Position numbers and translations under genes: made by a program. DNA of 15,950 nt from an uncultured Flavobacterium sp. (GTDB lineage: Bacteria; Bacteroidota; Bacteroidia; Flavobacteriales; Flavobacteriaceae), in NCBI RefSeq assembly GCF_946481155.1, contig NZ_CAMLMK010000067.1, forward strand, positions 1 to 15,950. Reading direction: 5' to 3'. Below, in pieces: positions 1 through 7,137 of this stretch. The notes beneath the pieces are model-generated. The model was not told the DNA's origin and searched no databases. It saw only the letters and a program-made list of their open reading frames with translations. Each line of letters starts with the position of its first letter. The first letter of the stretch is position 1.

Positions 1-1563
1 ATATTACCCTTACTTTTCATCAGTTGCAAAAAAGAAGCAGCCCTGGCAAAAAGCGCACAGACTGATTCTGTAAAAGTCGTCCCAATAACATCCCCGAAAT
101 CCATTGCTTTTGACAGTTTACTGATCAGCGGAAAATCTAAAAGAATAAAAGAATTTTACCGAAACAACCTCTTTAAAACCGTGTGGATGGAAGATGGAGA
201 CCGCGAATCATTCCTAAATCTGATTAAAGAATCAGAAGCGGAAGGCATGGATCCGGAAGACTACAATTTTAAAGTGCTTGCAGAATCAGAAGCATCGAGA
301 AAAACGCTCACGGAAAAGCAGCTTATTACAGCTGACATTCTTTTTACAGAATCGTTCCAGAAGTTTGCCAATCACCTGTATAATGGAAAACTAGCCCCTA
401 CACAGCTATATACCGACTGGGATGTTTATCCGAAAGATTTAAAAGCTATCGACTTATTACAGGAAGGGATTCGAAGTCATAGCCTTGAAAAAACCTTAGA
501 TACTTTAAAACCTACCCACATTGCCTACGAGCTTCTGAAAAAAAGCCTGGCAAAAATAAAAAGTATGCCAAATGATCACTTCTCGCCTATTTCTATAGAA
601 GAGAAAATAAAACCGAACGATTCTACCGAAACAATAAAAGCGGTAAAAGAACGACTGGCGTATTGGGGCGATTACAGAAAACCCGACACGATTACTGCTA
701 TTTATGACAGCAAAACCGTTAGCGCAGTTAAAAAATTTCAGGGGCGCCATGGATTATTGCAGGACGGGATTATCGGAAAAGGAACAATCGCCGCACTGAA
801 TTTCAGCAAAAACCAGCGCAAACAGCAAATTATAGTCAATTTAGAACGTTGGCGATGGTTCCCAAGGGATTTTGGCGAAGATTATGTGATAGTCAACATT
901 CCGGAATTCCGATTAACGGCAGTTAAAGGTAGGGATACTATGCGTGTCCATAAAGTTGTTGTAGGCAGGGACAAACGCAAAACGCCGATTCTGTCTTCAA
1001 AATTCAGCAATCTGGTAATTAACCCGACATGGACGGTTCCGCCAACCATCATTAAGGAAGATTTGGGTCCAACGGCAGCAAAAAACAGAGGCTACTTCGC
1101 CGAAACAGGCATCACGATTTATAACATGGCAGGAGAAGAAGTAAGTCCATACAGCTGGAATGCCGGCAAGCCTAACAATTACCGTTATGTTCAAAAGCCG
1201 GGATATGATAATTCGCTTGGCCTGGTAAAATTCAACTTTCCCAACAGCCATTTGGTTTATCTGCACGACACCAATCACCGTGATTTTTTCGGCTTGAGCG
1301 CAAGAGCGTTGAGTTCAGGATGTATCCGGGTGGAAGATCCTCTTGATCTGGCTTACTACATTCTGGAAAACGATGAAAATATCATGAACAAAGAACGGGT
1401 GGAGAAAATCATTGAAAGCAAAAAAACTTCGGGGATACCCATAAAAAAACCCATTCTGATTCATGTGCTGTATTGGACTGCCTGGATGAATGAGAATGGA
1501 TTTCAGTTTCGAAACGATATTTACAACCTCGATTTCGAATTATATCAAAAACTACGAAACTAG
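1..1563 (+). CDS. YcbB-like L,D-transpeptidase lipoprotein (5' end cut by window)
   Basis: The enzyme is predicted to form 3-3 cross-links in peptidoglycan, or to attach ligands to it, on the periplasmic side. The frame is open from base 1, so the true start lies outside the window; 520 residues are visible. Numbered from the window edge, a hydrophobic stretch ends in LLFISC at codons 4-9, a lipobox-like motif, which suggests a lipoprotein. A helical region (about 25-195) is followed by a PG_binding_1-type domain (about 200-268, with AVKKFQGRHG and DGIIGKGTIAALN). A YkuD catalytic domain follows (about 294-470), with His422-Asp423 and SSGCIRV around the catalytic Cys441. Domain order and size resemble E. 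coli LdtD (YcbB), though this protein is somewhat shorter. An internal GTG/ATG near 181 is not the start, because coding with a signal peptide extends upstream. The 3' end overlaps the convergent gene by 12 bases. Family assignment is secure; the physiological role is inferred. Confidence 0.93.
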   Translation: MLPLLFISCKKEAALAKSAQTDSVKVVPITSPKSIAFDSLLISGKSKRIKEFYRNNLFKTVWMEDGDRESFLNLIKESEAEGMDPEDYNFKVLAESEASRKTLTEKQLITADILFTESFQKFANHLYNGKLAPTQLYTDWDVYPKDLKAIDLLQEGIRSHSLEKTLDTLKPTHIAYELLKKSLAKIKSMPNDHFSPISIEEKIKPNDSTETIKAVKERLAYWGDYRKPDTITAIYDSKTVSAVKKFQGRHGLLQDGIIGKGTIAALNFSKNQRKQQIIVNLERWRWFPRDFGEDYVIVNIPEFRLTAVKGRDTMRVHKVVVGRDKRKTPILSSKFSNLVINPTWTVPPTIIKEDLGPTAAKNRGYFAETGITIYNMAGEEVSPYSWNAGKPNNYRYVQKPGYDNSLGLVKFNFPNSHLVYLHDTNHRDFFGLSARALSSGCIRVEDPLDLAYYILENDENIMNKERVEKIIESKKTSGIPIKKPILIHVLYWTAWMNENGFQFRNDIYNLDFELYQKLRN

Positions 1564-2262
1564 TTTTGATTGTTTTTCATACGTTCTTGAAGGATGATAG
1601 ATAAACAAACATGACTTCTCTTTTAAAAGATTGATCATTTCTTTGTGAATTGCAAAAGGAACAGCGGGACAACCCTGGCTTCTGCCTAATCTTCCCTGTT
1701 GCGCGATAACGCTTTCCGCAGCATAATCCGCTCCGTGCATTACAACCGCCCTGTTTCTTGCGTTGTCATTTATTCCGTATTCCAAACCGTCTAGTTTTAA
1801 TGATAAACCGTGTTTTCCGTTATAGGTTTCTCCGGTAGTATAAAAACCTAAACTGCTTTTATACGAGTTACTTTCATTGGAAAAAGAATTTGCAAATTGC
1901 TCTCCGCTGTTTCTTCCATGAGAAACCACTGATTGCAATAAAACACTATTAGTAGCCATATCGATAACCCAAAGTCTTTTTTGAGTTGAAGAAAGACTGA
2001 AATCTATAATGGTAAGAATGTCTTTTTTAACAATTCCCTGGGCTTTTAATTGATAAAATCCTTCCAGACCTTTTGAAAAACATTCAAAGTTCGGCATGGT
2101 AAATGATTTCACATCCAAAGATGCATAAAGGTTTTTAACTTTTAATTCCAAAGATGTCTTTGCATTTGCAGCTAATGTCTTCGGGTCGTTGTTCTCCATC
2201 GTAGCCACTGGCTTGAACGATAAAAGGAAAACAAATAGTAATGGCAAAATTCTGTAAATCAT
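1552..2262 (-). CDS. Exported murein L,D-transpeptidase catalytic domain protein (YkuD_2 family)
   Basis: This is a 236-residue exported protein. Residues 1-20 (MIYRILPLLFVFLLSFKPVA) form a signal peptide with a hydrophobic core. The C-terminal half carries the YkuD_2 signature: VSHGRNSG (113-120), VMHGADY with His176, and the nucleophile motif SQGCPAVP with Cys198. A peptidoglycan L,D-transpeptidase or related murein-processing role is inferred from the family; substrates are unknown. I chose the ATG at 2262. A longer frame reaches a TTG at 2301, but that TTG lies inside the -7 promoter element at 2299-2306 and would place 13 polar residues before the signal peptide. The gene converges on the YcbB-like gene, and the two stops overlap by 12 bases, leaving no room for a separate terminator. 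It diverges from the DUF5916 operon across a 207-base region. Confidence 0.92.
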   Translation of the reverse strand: MIYRILPLLFVFLLSFKPVATMENNDPKTLAANAKTSLELKVKNLYASLDVKSFTMPNFECFSKGLEGFYQLKAQGIVKKDILTIIDFSLSSTQKRLWVIDMATNSVLLQSVVSHGRNSGEQFANSFSNESNSYKSSLGFYTTGETYNGKHGLSLKLDGLEYGINDNARNRAVVMHGADYAAESVIAQQGRLGRSQGCPAVPFAIHKEMINLLKEKSCLFIYHPSRTYEKQSKLVS

Positions 2263-2298
2263 TGATAATCTTGTTGTTATGTTGTTTTTAACTTGAGC

Positions 2299-2329
2299 CA
2301 AAAATATATAAATAATTTAGACTACCAAA
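2299..2329 (-). promoter_or_regulatory. Bacteroidota-type promoter for the YkuD_2 gene
   Basis: On the minus strand a -33 TTTG (2326-2329) is separated by 19 bases from a -7 TATTTTTG (2299-2306). This matches the TTTG-N19-TAnnTTTG consensus known for flavobacteria. Transcription would start near 2293, about 30 bases before the ATG at 2262. It is the best promoter match in the window and supports the chosen start. Confidence 0.72.
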
Positions 2330-2341
2330 TTTTTTTTGCAC

Positions 2342-2353
2342 TTTATCGATAAA
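2342..2353. repeat. 12-base perfect palindrome in the divergent intergenic region
   Basis: TTTATCGATAAA is a perfect 12-base palindrome. It lies between the minus-strand promoter of the YkuD_2 gene and the plus-strand promoter of the DUF5916 operon. It could be an operator shared by both directions. A chance palindrome is also possible in such AT-rich DNA. Confidence 0.35.
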
Positions 2354-2430
2354 ATTTAACATTTCGTCGATTGTTTTTTAAGGCATTAGTTAAAGATTTC
2401 TTAATATCCATAAGGGTTTATGTAAATATT

Positions 2431-2438
2431 TATCTTTG
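2431..2438 (+). promoter_or_regulatory. -7 promoter element for the DUF5916-gpmI-lipoprotein operon
   Basis: TATCTTTG matches the flavobacterial -7 consensus TAnnTTTG exactly and lies 31 bases before the ATG at 2470. No clear -33 TTTG is present 17-23 bases upstream, so the call rests on the -7 element and its placement. Confidence 0.6.
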
Positions 2439-2469
2439 ACATGTCAATCATCACCAAAATCAAGAAAAA

Positions 2470-4887
2470 ATGAAATTAAAGCTGTCTTTTCTACTAAGCT
2501 TTATTTGCTCTTCCATCGGATTCTCTCAGGATACAATACCGGTAACAACAAAAATCCCTAAAAAAACAGTAACAGCACTTCGCACGGATCAGTCGGCCAC
2601 CATAGACGGAAAACTCGACGAACCTTTCTGGAATAATGCCGAAACTGCAACTGATTTTATCATGTTCCAGCCGGATAACGGAAAACCGGAACTTGAATCG
2701 GAAAAAACAATTGTTCGTATTGCTTATGATGACGAAGGAATTTATGTGGGAGCCCAATTATATCAGGACAGAAAGAACCTTCTTAAAGAAATCACGCAGC
2801 GTGACAACTTTGGAACATCCGATCATTTCGGAATATTTTTAAATGGTTATAACGACGGTCAGCAGGATTTCCGTCTTATTGTAAGCGCCGCCGGAACTCA
2901 GATGGATTGCATCGCCACTCAAGAAAATGGCGAGGATTATTCCTGGGATGCCATCTGGGACAGTGCCGTTACCTTAACCGATTTCGGCTGGGTAGTGGAA
3001 ATGAAAATTCCATATGCAGCGATTCGTTTCTCTCAAAAAGACAAGCAGGTCTGGGGACTGAACTTATTTAGGGAAGTACGCTACAAAAAACAAAAATATG
3101 CCTGGAATAAAATCGATGCCAATATCGGGAATATTATGGCACAGGCAGGAATCCTTAACGGAATCGAAGACATCAAACCGCCAACAAGGCTTTTCTTTAT
3201 CCCCTACGCTTCTGCCTATGTGACTCAGGCCGGAAATGAAACCGAAACCACATTAAAAGGCGGAATGGATATTAAATACGGTATAAACGACTCGTTTACA
3301 CTGGATGCTATTCTTGTACCCGATTTCGGCCAGACCGCCTTCGACAATAAAATATTAAACTTAGGTCCGTTCGAACAGCAACTGAACGAAAACAGGGCCT
3401 TCTTTACCGAGGGAACCGACTTATTCAACAAAGGTGGCTTGTTCTATTCGCGAAGAATAGGCAGTCATCCGACAGGGAAAGTGACATTGGCTGAAAACGA
3501 GGAAATCAGCGAATACCCTGCAACTATTAATCTTCTGAATGCACTAAAAGTTTCAGGAAGAACCTCAAAAGGACTGGGAATTGGTGTTTTAAACGCCATC
3601 ACCGAAAGAACGGAAGCCTCCATTAAGAATACAGTAACCGACGAAACCCGTCATGAAGTCGTAGAGCCGCTGGCAAATTATAACGTATTGGTTTTCGACC
3701 AGCGTTTCCGCAAAAATTCGTCCGTCAGTTTTGTGAATACTAATGTGATGCGCGACGGAAGTTTCAGGGATGCTAATGTATCTGCATTATTGTTCGACTT
3801 AAATACGAAAGCCAACACCTATAAGTTAGCCGGAAATTTCAAATACAGCTATATCAACGATGTTGAAGACAAAAAAGGATATAGTTCTAACCTGATGATT
3901 GCAAAAACTTTCGGAAAATATCGTTTTAACGGCGGAGGAAATTATGTGTCCAAAGAATACAACATCAATGACCTGGGAATTAATTTCACCAACAACTATT
4001 CGAATGTTTACGGTAATTTCACCTACCGAATACTGAATCCGACCAAAATATTCAACTCCTTTTTCTATAATGCCAACAGTTCTTTCGAATGGCAAAATGA
4101 AACCGGAATGCTACAGAATGCCTGGATAGGATCAAGCATCAACTTCTCTAATAAAAAGAATGACGATTTCGGCATTGGATTGGATCTTAACCCTATTGTG
4201 ACTTACGATTTTTATCAGCCAAGAACGGCGGGAAGATATGTGTACCGACCTACAAGTTATGGCGGATGGGTATATGTTTCCACCAATTACAACAATCCGG
4301 TTGCCTTCGACTTCAATCCTTATTTCACCAAATTCGACCAGCCAAAACGAAATTCATATGGATTCTTTTTCGGCCCACGATTCCGATTCAGTGACAAACT
4401 TTTCATAACGTACGGATTGAATTTCGCCCGCGATAATAACGACAAGGGCTACGTAGATAACACAGGAACCGATATCATTTTTGCCAACAGAAATGTAACC
4501 ATGCTTGAAAATTCGATTTCAGGAAAGTATGCTATCAACAGCAAAATGACCTTTAATATGAAGGTACGCTACTATTGGTCGTATTCCGAAGTCAAAGATT
4601 ATTTAACACTTCAGGAAGATGGGTATTTCGCTCCCAACACGACTTACACCTCGGATAACAATGCCAATTTCAAGTCCTGGAATTACGATTTATCCTATAC
4701 GTGGTGGTTCGCTCCGGGAAGCCAGGTTTCCGTTTTATACAGAAATAATGCTGCTCATTTCGAAAGTCGCTTAAATAAAAATATAATTGATAACTTAGCA
4801 CATACTTTAGAAAACGATTTAGTGCATACTTTTTCTATAAGTGTTAAATATTTTATTGATTATAACAAGGCTAAGAATTGGCTGTAA
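2470..4887 (+). CDS. DUF5916 outer-membrane-type protein with N-terminal CBM9-like domain
   Basis: This 805-residue protein has a signal peptide (MKLKLSFLLSFICSSIGFSQ). A carbohydrate-binding family 9-like domain follows at about residues 35-220, opening with ATIDGKLDEPFW at 43-54, which is typical of the family. The remainder (about 235-805) matches the DUF5916 layout of alternating aromatic and polar strands, as expected of an outer-membrane beta-barrel, and ends in aromatic-rich strands. Members are common in Bacteroidota; their biochemical role is not established, and sugar binding by the N-terminal domain is only suggested by the fold family. It is the first gene of a likely operon: its stop at 4887 is 4 bases before gpmI. 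The start follows an A-rich leader (AAGAAAAA) rather than a Shine-Dalgarno site. No frameshift is evident. Confidence 0.87.
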   Translation: MKLKLSFLLSFICSSIGFSQDTIPVTTKIPKKTVTALRTDQSATIDGKLDEPFWNNAETATDFIMFQPDNGKPELESEKTIVRIAYDDEGIYVGAQLYQDRKNLLKEITQRDNFGTSDHFGIFLNGYNDGQQDFRLIVSAAGTQMDCIATQENGEDYSWDAIWDSAVTLTDFGWVVEMKIPYAAIRFSQKDKQVWGLNLFREVRYKKQKYAWNKIDANIGNIMAQAGILNGIEDIKPPTRLFFIPYASAYVTQAGNETETTLKGGMDIKYGINDSFTLDAILVPDFGQTAFDNKILNLGPFEQQLNENRAFFTEGTDLFNKGGLFYSRRIGSHPTGKVTLAENEEISEYPATINLLNALKVSGRTSKGLGIGVLNAITERTEASIKNTVTDETRHEVVEPLANYNVLVFDQRFRKNSSVSFVNTNVMRDGSFRDANVSALLFDLNTKANTYKLAGNFKYSYINDVEDKKGYSSNLMIAKTFGKYRFNGGGNYVSKEYNINDLGINFTNNYSNVYGNFTYRILNPTKIFNSFFYNANSSFEWQNETGMLQNAWIGSSINFSNKKNDDFGIGLDLNPIVTYDFYQPRTAGRYVYRPTSYGGWVYVSTNYNNPVAFDFNPYFTKFDQPKRNSYGFFFGPRFRFSDKLFITYGLNFARDNNDKGYVDNTGTDIIFANRNVTMLENSISGKYAINSKMTFNMKVRYYWSYSEVKDYLTLQEDGYFAPNTTYTSDNNANFKSWNYDLSYTWWFAPGSQVSVLYRNNAAHFESRLNKNIIDNLAHTLENDLVHTFSISVKYFIDYNKAKNWL

Positions 4888-4891
4888 TACC

Positions 4892-6409
4892 ATGAATAAA
4901 AAAGTTATTTTAATGATTTTGGACGGTTGGGGAAAATCTCCCGACCCAAAGGTTTCTGCAATTGATAATGCGAATACTCCTTTCATTGACAGTTTATATA
5001 CCAAATACCCGAATGCTTCCCTAAGAACAGACGGTCTGAATGTAGGTTTACCCGAAGGACAGATGGGAAATTCGGAAGTAGGCCACATGAATCTGGGTGC
5101 CGGAAGAATCATTTATCAGGATCTGGCCAAAATCAATCTGGCGGTTCAGCATAAGACTTTAAATCAGGAAAAAGTGCTTACGGATGCTTTCGCGTATGCA
5201 AAACAAAACAATAAAAACGTTCACTTTTTAGGATTGGTTTCCGATGGTGGCGTTCATTCCCACACTTCGCATTTACGAGGATTACTGGATGCCGCACACG
5301 ATTTCGGGTTGCAGAAAGTTTTCGTTCATGCCTTTACCGATGGTCGTGACGTCGATCCAAAATCGGGCGCAAAATACATCGAGGATTTAGAAAATTACCT
5401 AAAGAATTCGTCTGCTAAATTGGCTTCAATTGTTGGACGATACTACGCCATGGATCGTGACAAGCGTTGGGAAAGAGTGAAAAAAGCCTATGATGTGATG
5501 GTTAACGGCATCGGAACACATTCGGTTAATCCGGTTATGAGCATTCTGGCCAGCTACCACAATCATGTTACCGATGAGTTTATTGAGCCTATTCTTATGG
5601 TAGATTCGGACAATAAACCAATCGCAACAATTCAGGACAATGACGTGGTGATTTTCTTCAATTTCCGGACCGATCGCGGAAGACAATTGACCCAGGCTCT
5701 TTCCCAGCAGGATTTCCACGAAGAGAACATGCATAAACTGCCGTTATATTTCGTTACGCTGACCAATTATGACGATACTTTCGAAAATGTGAATGTCATC
5801 TACGACAAAGAAAATATAACCGAAACGTTAGGCGAAGTTCTGGAACGAAACAATAAGCTTCAGATACGCATTGCCGAAACGGAAAAATATCCGCACGTAA
5901 CGTTCTTCTTTTCAGGCGGGCGTGAGTTGCCCTTTATTGGTGAGCGACGTCTTTTAGCTCCCTCCCCTAAGGTAACGACCTACGATTTACAACCGGAAAT
6001 GAGCGCTTACGATCTAAAAGACAAATTAATTCCCGAGCTGAAAAAAGGCGAAGTGGATTTTGTCTGCTTAAATTTTGCCAATGGTGACATGGTTGGACAT
6101 ACCGGAGTGATGGAAGCAGCAATAAAAGCCTGCGAAGCAGTAGACATTTGTGTCAAAGAAGTAATTGAAACTGCTTTGGAACACAATTACACTACCCTTG
6201 TCATTGCCGACCACGGAAATTGCGAAACCATGATTAACCCGGACGGGACTCCAAATACGGCACATACCATTAATCCGGTTCCGGTTATTTTGGTAGATAA
6301 AGAATTACAGCACATCAACAATGGCGTTTTGGCCAACATTGCCCCAACCATCCTGGAATTGATGGGCATTGAAAAGCCGGAAGCCATGTCACAGCAATCC
6401 CTGTTATAA
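4892..6409 (+). CDS. gpmI: 2,3-bisphosphoglycerate-independent phosphoglycerate mutase
   Basis: This enzyme interconverts 3- and 2-phosphoglycerate in glycolysis and gluconeogenesis using Mn2+ and a phosphoserine intermediate, in the cytoplasm. The 505-residue length is normal. The alkaline-phosphatase-superfamily residues are in place: metal-binding Asp11 in ILDGWG, nucleophile Ser61 in GNSEVGHMNLGAGR, substrate-domain motifs SDGGVHSH, FTDGRDVDP, AMDRDKRWER and FRTDRGRQL, then YPHVTFFFSGG, NGDMVGHTG, ADHGNCE and AHTINPVP near the C-terminus. The start MNKKVILMILDGWG is the conserved family N-terminus. An in-frame ATG at 4841 lies inside the upstream gene and adds unrelated residues. The gene sits 4 bases after the DUF5916 gene and 1 base before the thioredoxin-like lipoprotein gene, so it is probably cotranscribed with both. 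No promoter of its own is visible. Confidence 0.97.
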   Translation: MNKKVILMILDGWGKSPDPKVSAIDNANTPFIDSLYTKYPNASLRTDGLNVGLPEGQMGNSEVGHMNLGAGRIIYQDLAKINLAVQHKTLNQEKVLTDAFAYAKQNNKNVHFLGLVSDGGVHSHTSHLRGLLDAAHDFGLQKVFVHAFTDGRDVDPKSGAKYIEDLENYLKNSSAKLASIVGRYYAMDRDKRWERVKKAYDVMVNGIGTHSVNPVMSILASYHNHVTDEFIEPILMVDSDNKPIATIQDNDVVIFFNFRTDRGRQLTQALSQQDFHEENMHKLPLYFVTLTNYDDTFENVNVIYDKENITETLGEVLERNNKLQIRIAETEKYPHVTFFFSGGRELPFIGERRLLAPSPKVTTYDLQPEMSAYDLKDKLIPELKKGEVDFVCLNFANGDMVGHTGVMEAAIKACEAVDICVKEVIETALEHNYTTLVIADHGNCETMINPDGTPNTAHTINPVPVILVDKELQHINNGVLANIAPTILELMGIEKPEAMSQQSLL

Positions 6410-6410
6410 G

Positions 6411-6953
6411 ATGAAAAAACTAATCGCCTTGATGGTCATTACGACTTTAATACTAAGTTGTAAATCGCAACAGAAACCTATCGCGACATCAGAAACCACA
6501 GTTGTAAAAACCAAGGAAATGCTGGTCGGAAAACAGACCAAAGATGCGTTTCAGGTGAGTCCGTATGTTTTTTGGTATATTCCGAATCACGATAATTACA
6601 CACCGGACGCCGCAACAATTTCAGAACTTAAAAAGCACACCAAAGACCTTTATATTACTGTTTTCATGGGAACATGGTGTAGCGACAGTCAACAACACGT
6701 GCCCGCATTTTATAAGATTTTGGAGCAGTTGAAATTTAATGAGGATAAAGTTAATCTTATTACTGTAGACCGAACCAAAACAACACCTGACAATCTGGAA
6801 AAGGGCATGGATATTGAACGCGTCCCGACATTCATTTTCTACAAAAACGGGAAAGAACTGCACCGTATAGTTGAAAGTCCGATTGAATCGCTTGAGAAAG
6901 ATATGTTGAAAATCATAACAGGCCAACCATATAAACATGCTTATCAAAACTAA
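6411..6953 (+). CDS. Thioredoxin-fold lipoprotein with a single active-site cysteine
   Basis: This 180-residue protein has a lipoprotein signal peptide ending in the lipobox LILSC (lipidated Cys17), so it is predicted to be membrane-anchored and outside the cytoplasm. The thioredoxin fold is shown by YITVFMGTWC (81-90), the following helix (about 95-108), a strand ending LITVDR and the cis-proline loop RVPTF (Pro139). The usual CXXC is replaced by C90-S-D-S93, so only the N-terminal nucleophilic Cys remains. Simple dithiol oxidoreductase activity is therefore unlikely. A monothiol, peroxidase-like, binding or purely structural role is possible; function is unknown. Start at ATG 6411 is one base after the gpmI stop. 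An earlier in-frame ATG at 6369 lies within gpmI and would precede the signal peptide. It is the last gene of the operon, before a predicted terminator. Confidence 0.86.
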   Translation: MKKLIALMVITTLILSCKSQQKPIATSETTVVKTKEMLVGKQTKDAFQVSPYVFWYIPNHDNYTPDAATISELKKHTKDLYITVFMGTWCSDSQQHVPAFYKILEQLKFNEDKVNLITVDRTKTTPDNLEKGMDIERVPTFIFYKNGKELHRIVESPIESLEKDMLKIITGQPYKHAYQN

Positions 6954-6986
6954 GTACCGCATATAATTTCAAAACCCTATATTTTT

Positions 6987-7026
6987 ATGCCTTATCCGAA
7001 TTGATTTTCTGATGAGGTATTTTTAT
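6987..7026 (+). terminator. Likely rho-independent terminator after the gpmI operon
   Basis: ATGCCTTATC (6987-6996) pairs over 10 positions with GATGAGGTAT (7011-7020), two of them G-U wobbles in RNA. The loop is 14 bases and a T-rich run (TTTTTATT) follows from 7020. It lies 33 bases after the lipoprotein stop and before the next promoter. The long loop and wobbles keep this tentative. Confidence 0.55.
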
Positions 7027-7105
7027 TGGCACGAAAAGGTAAAATATTTTCAACCTGCTGTAAATCAAATATTTTCATTTTTATATCAACTGAAGAATAT
7101 TTTTA

Positions 7106-7113
7106 TACATTTG
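7106..7113 (+). promoter_or_regulatory. -7 promoter element for the T9SS cargo gene
   Basis: TACATTTG fits TAnnTTTG and lies 24 bases before the ATG at 7138. No exact -33 TTTG is seen at 17-23 bases upstream. Its position means the in-frame ATG at 7012 would be upstream of the transcript. Confidence 0.55.
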
Positions 7114-7137
7114 CCTTTCCCAAAAAATATAACAAAA

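Noticed and set aside
505..1278. Minus-strand open frames opposite the YcbB-like gene
   Set aside because: They are antisense shadows with no recognisable domain, start context or promoter. Similar frames opposite the DUF5916, gpmI, apaG and pruA genes were rejected for the same reason.
2263..2301. N-terminal extension of the YkuD_2 gene from a TTG at 2301
   Set aside because: The TTG lies inside the -7 promoter element, and the extension would bury the signal peptide behind 13 polar residues.
4841..4891. gpmI start at ATG 4841
   Set aside because: It lies inside the DUF5916 gene and adds residues unlike any GpmI N-terminus; MNKKVILMILDGWG at 4892 is the conserved start.
6369..6410. Lipoprotein start at ATG 6369
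   Set aside because: It overlaps the gpmI 3' end out of frame and places residues before a standard lipoprotein signal peptide starting at 6411.
7012..7137. N-terminal extension of the T9SS cargo gene from ATG 7012
   Set aside because: It overlaps the candidate terminator, lies upstream of the -7 element, and the true signal peptide begins at 7138.
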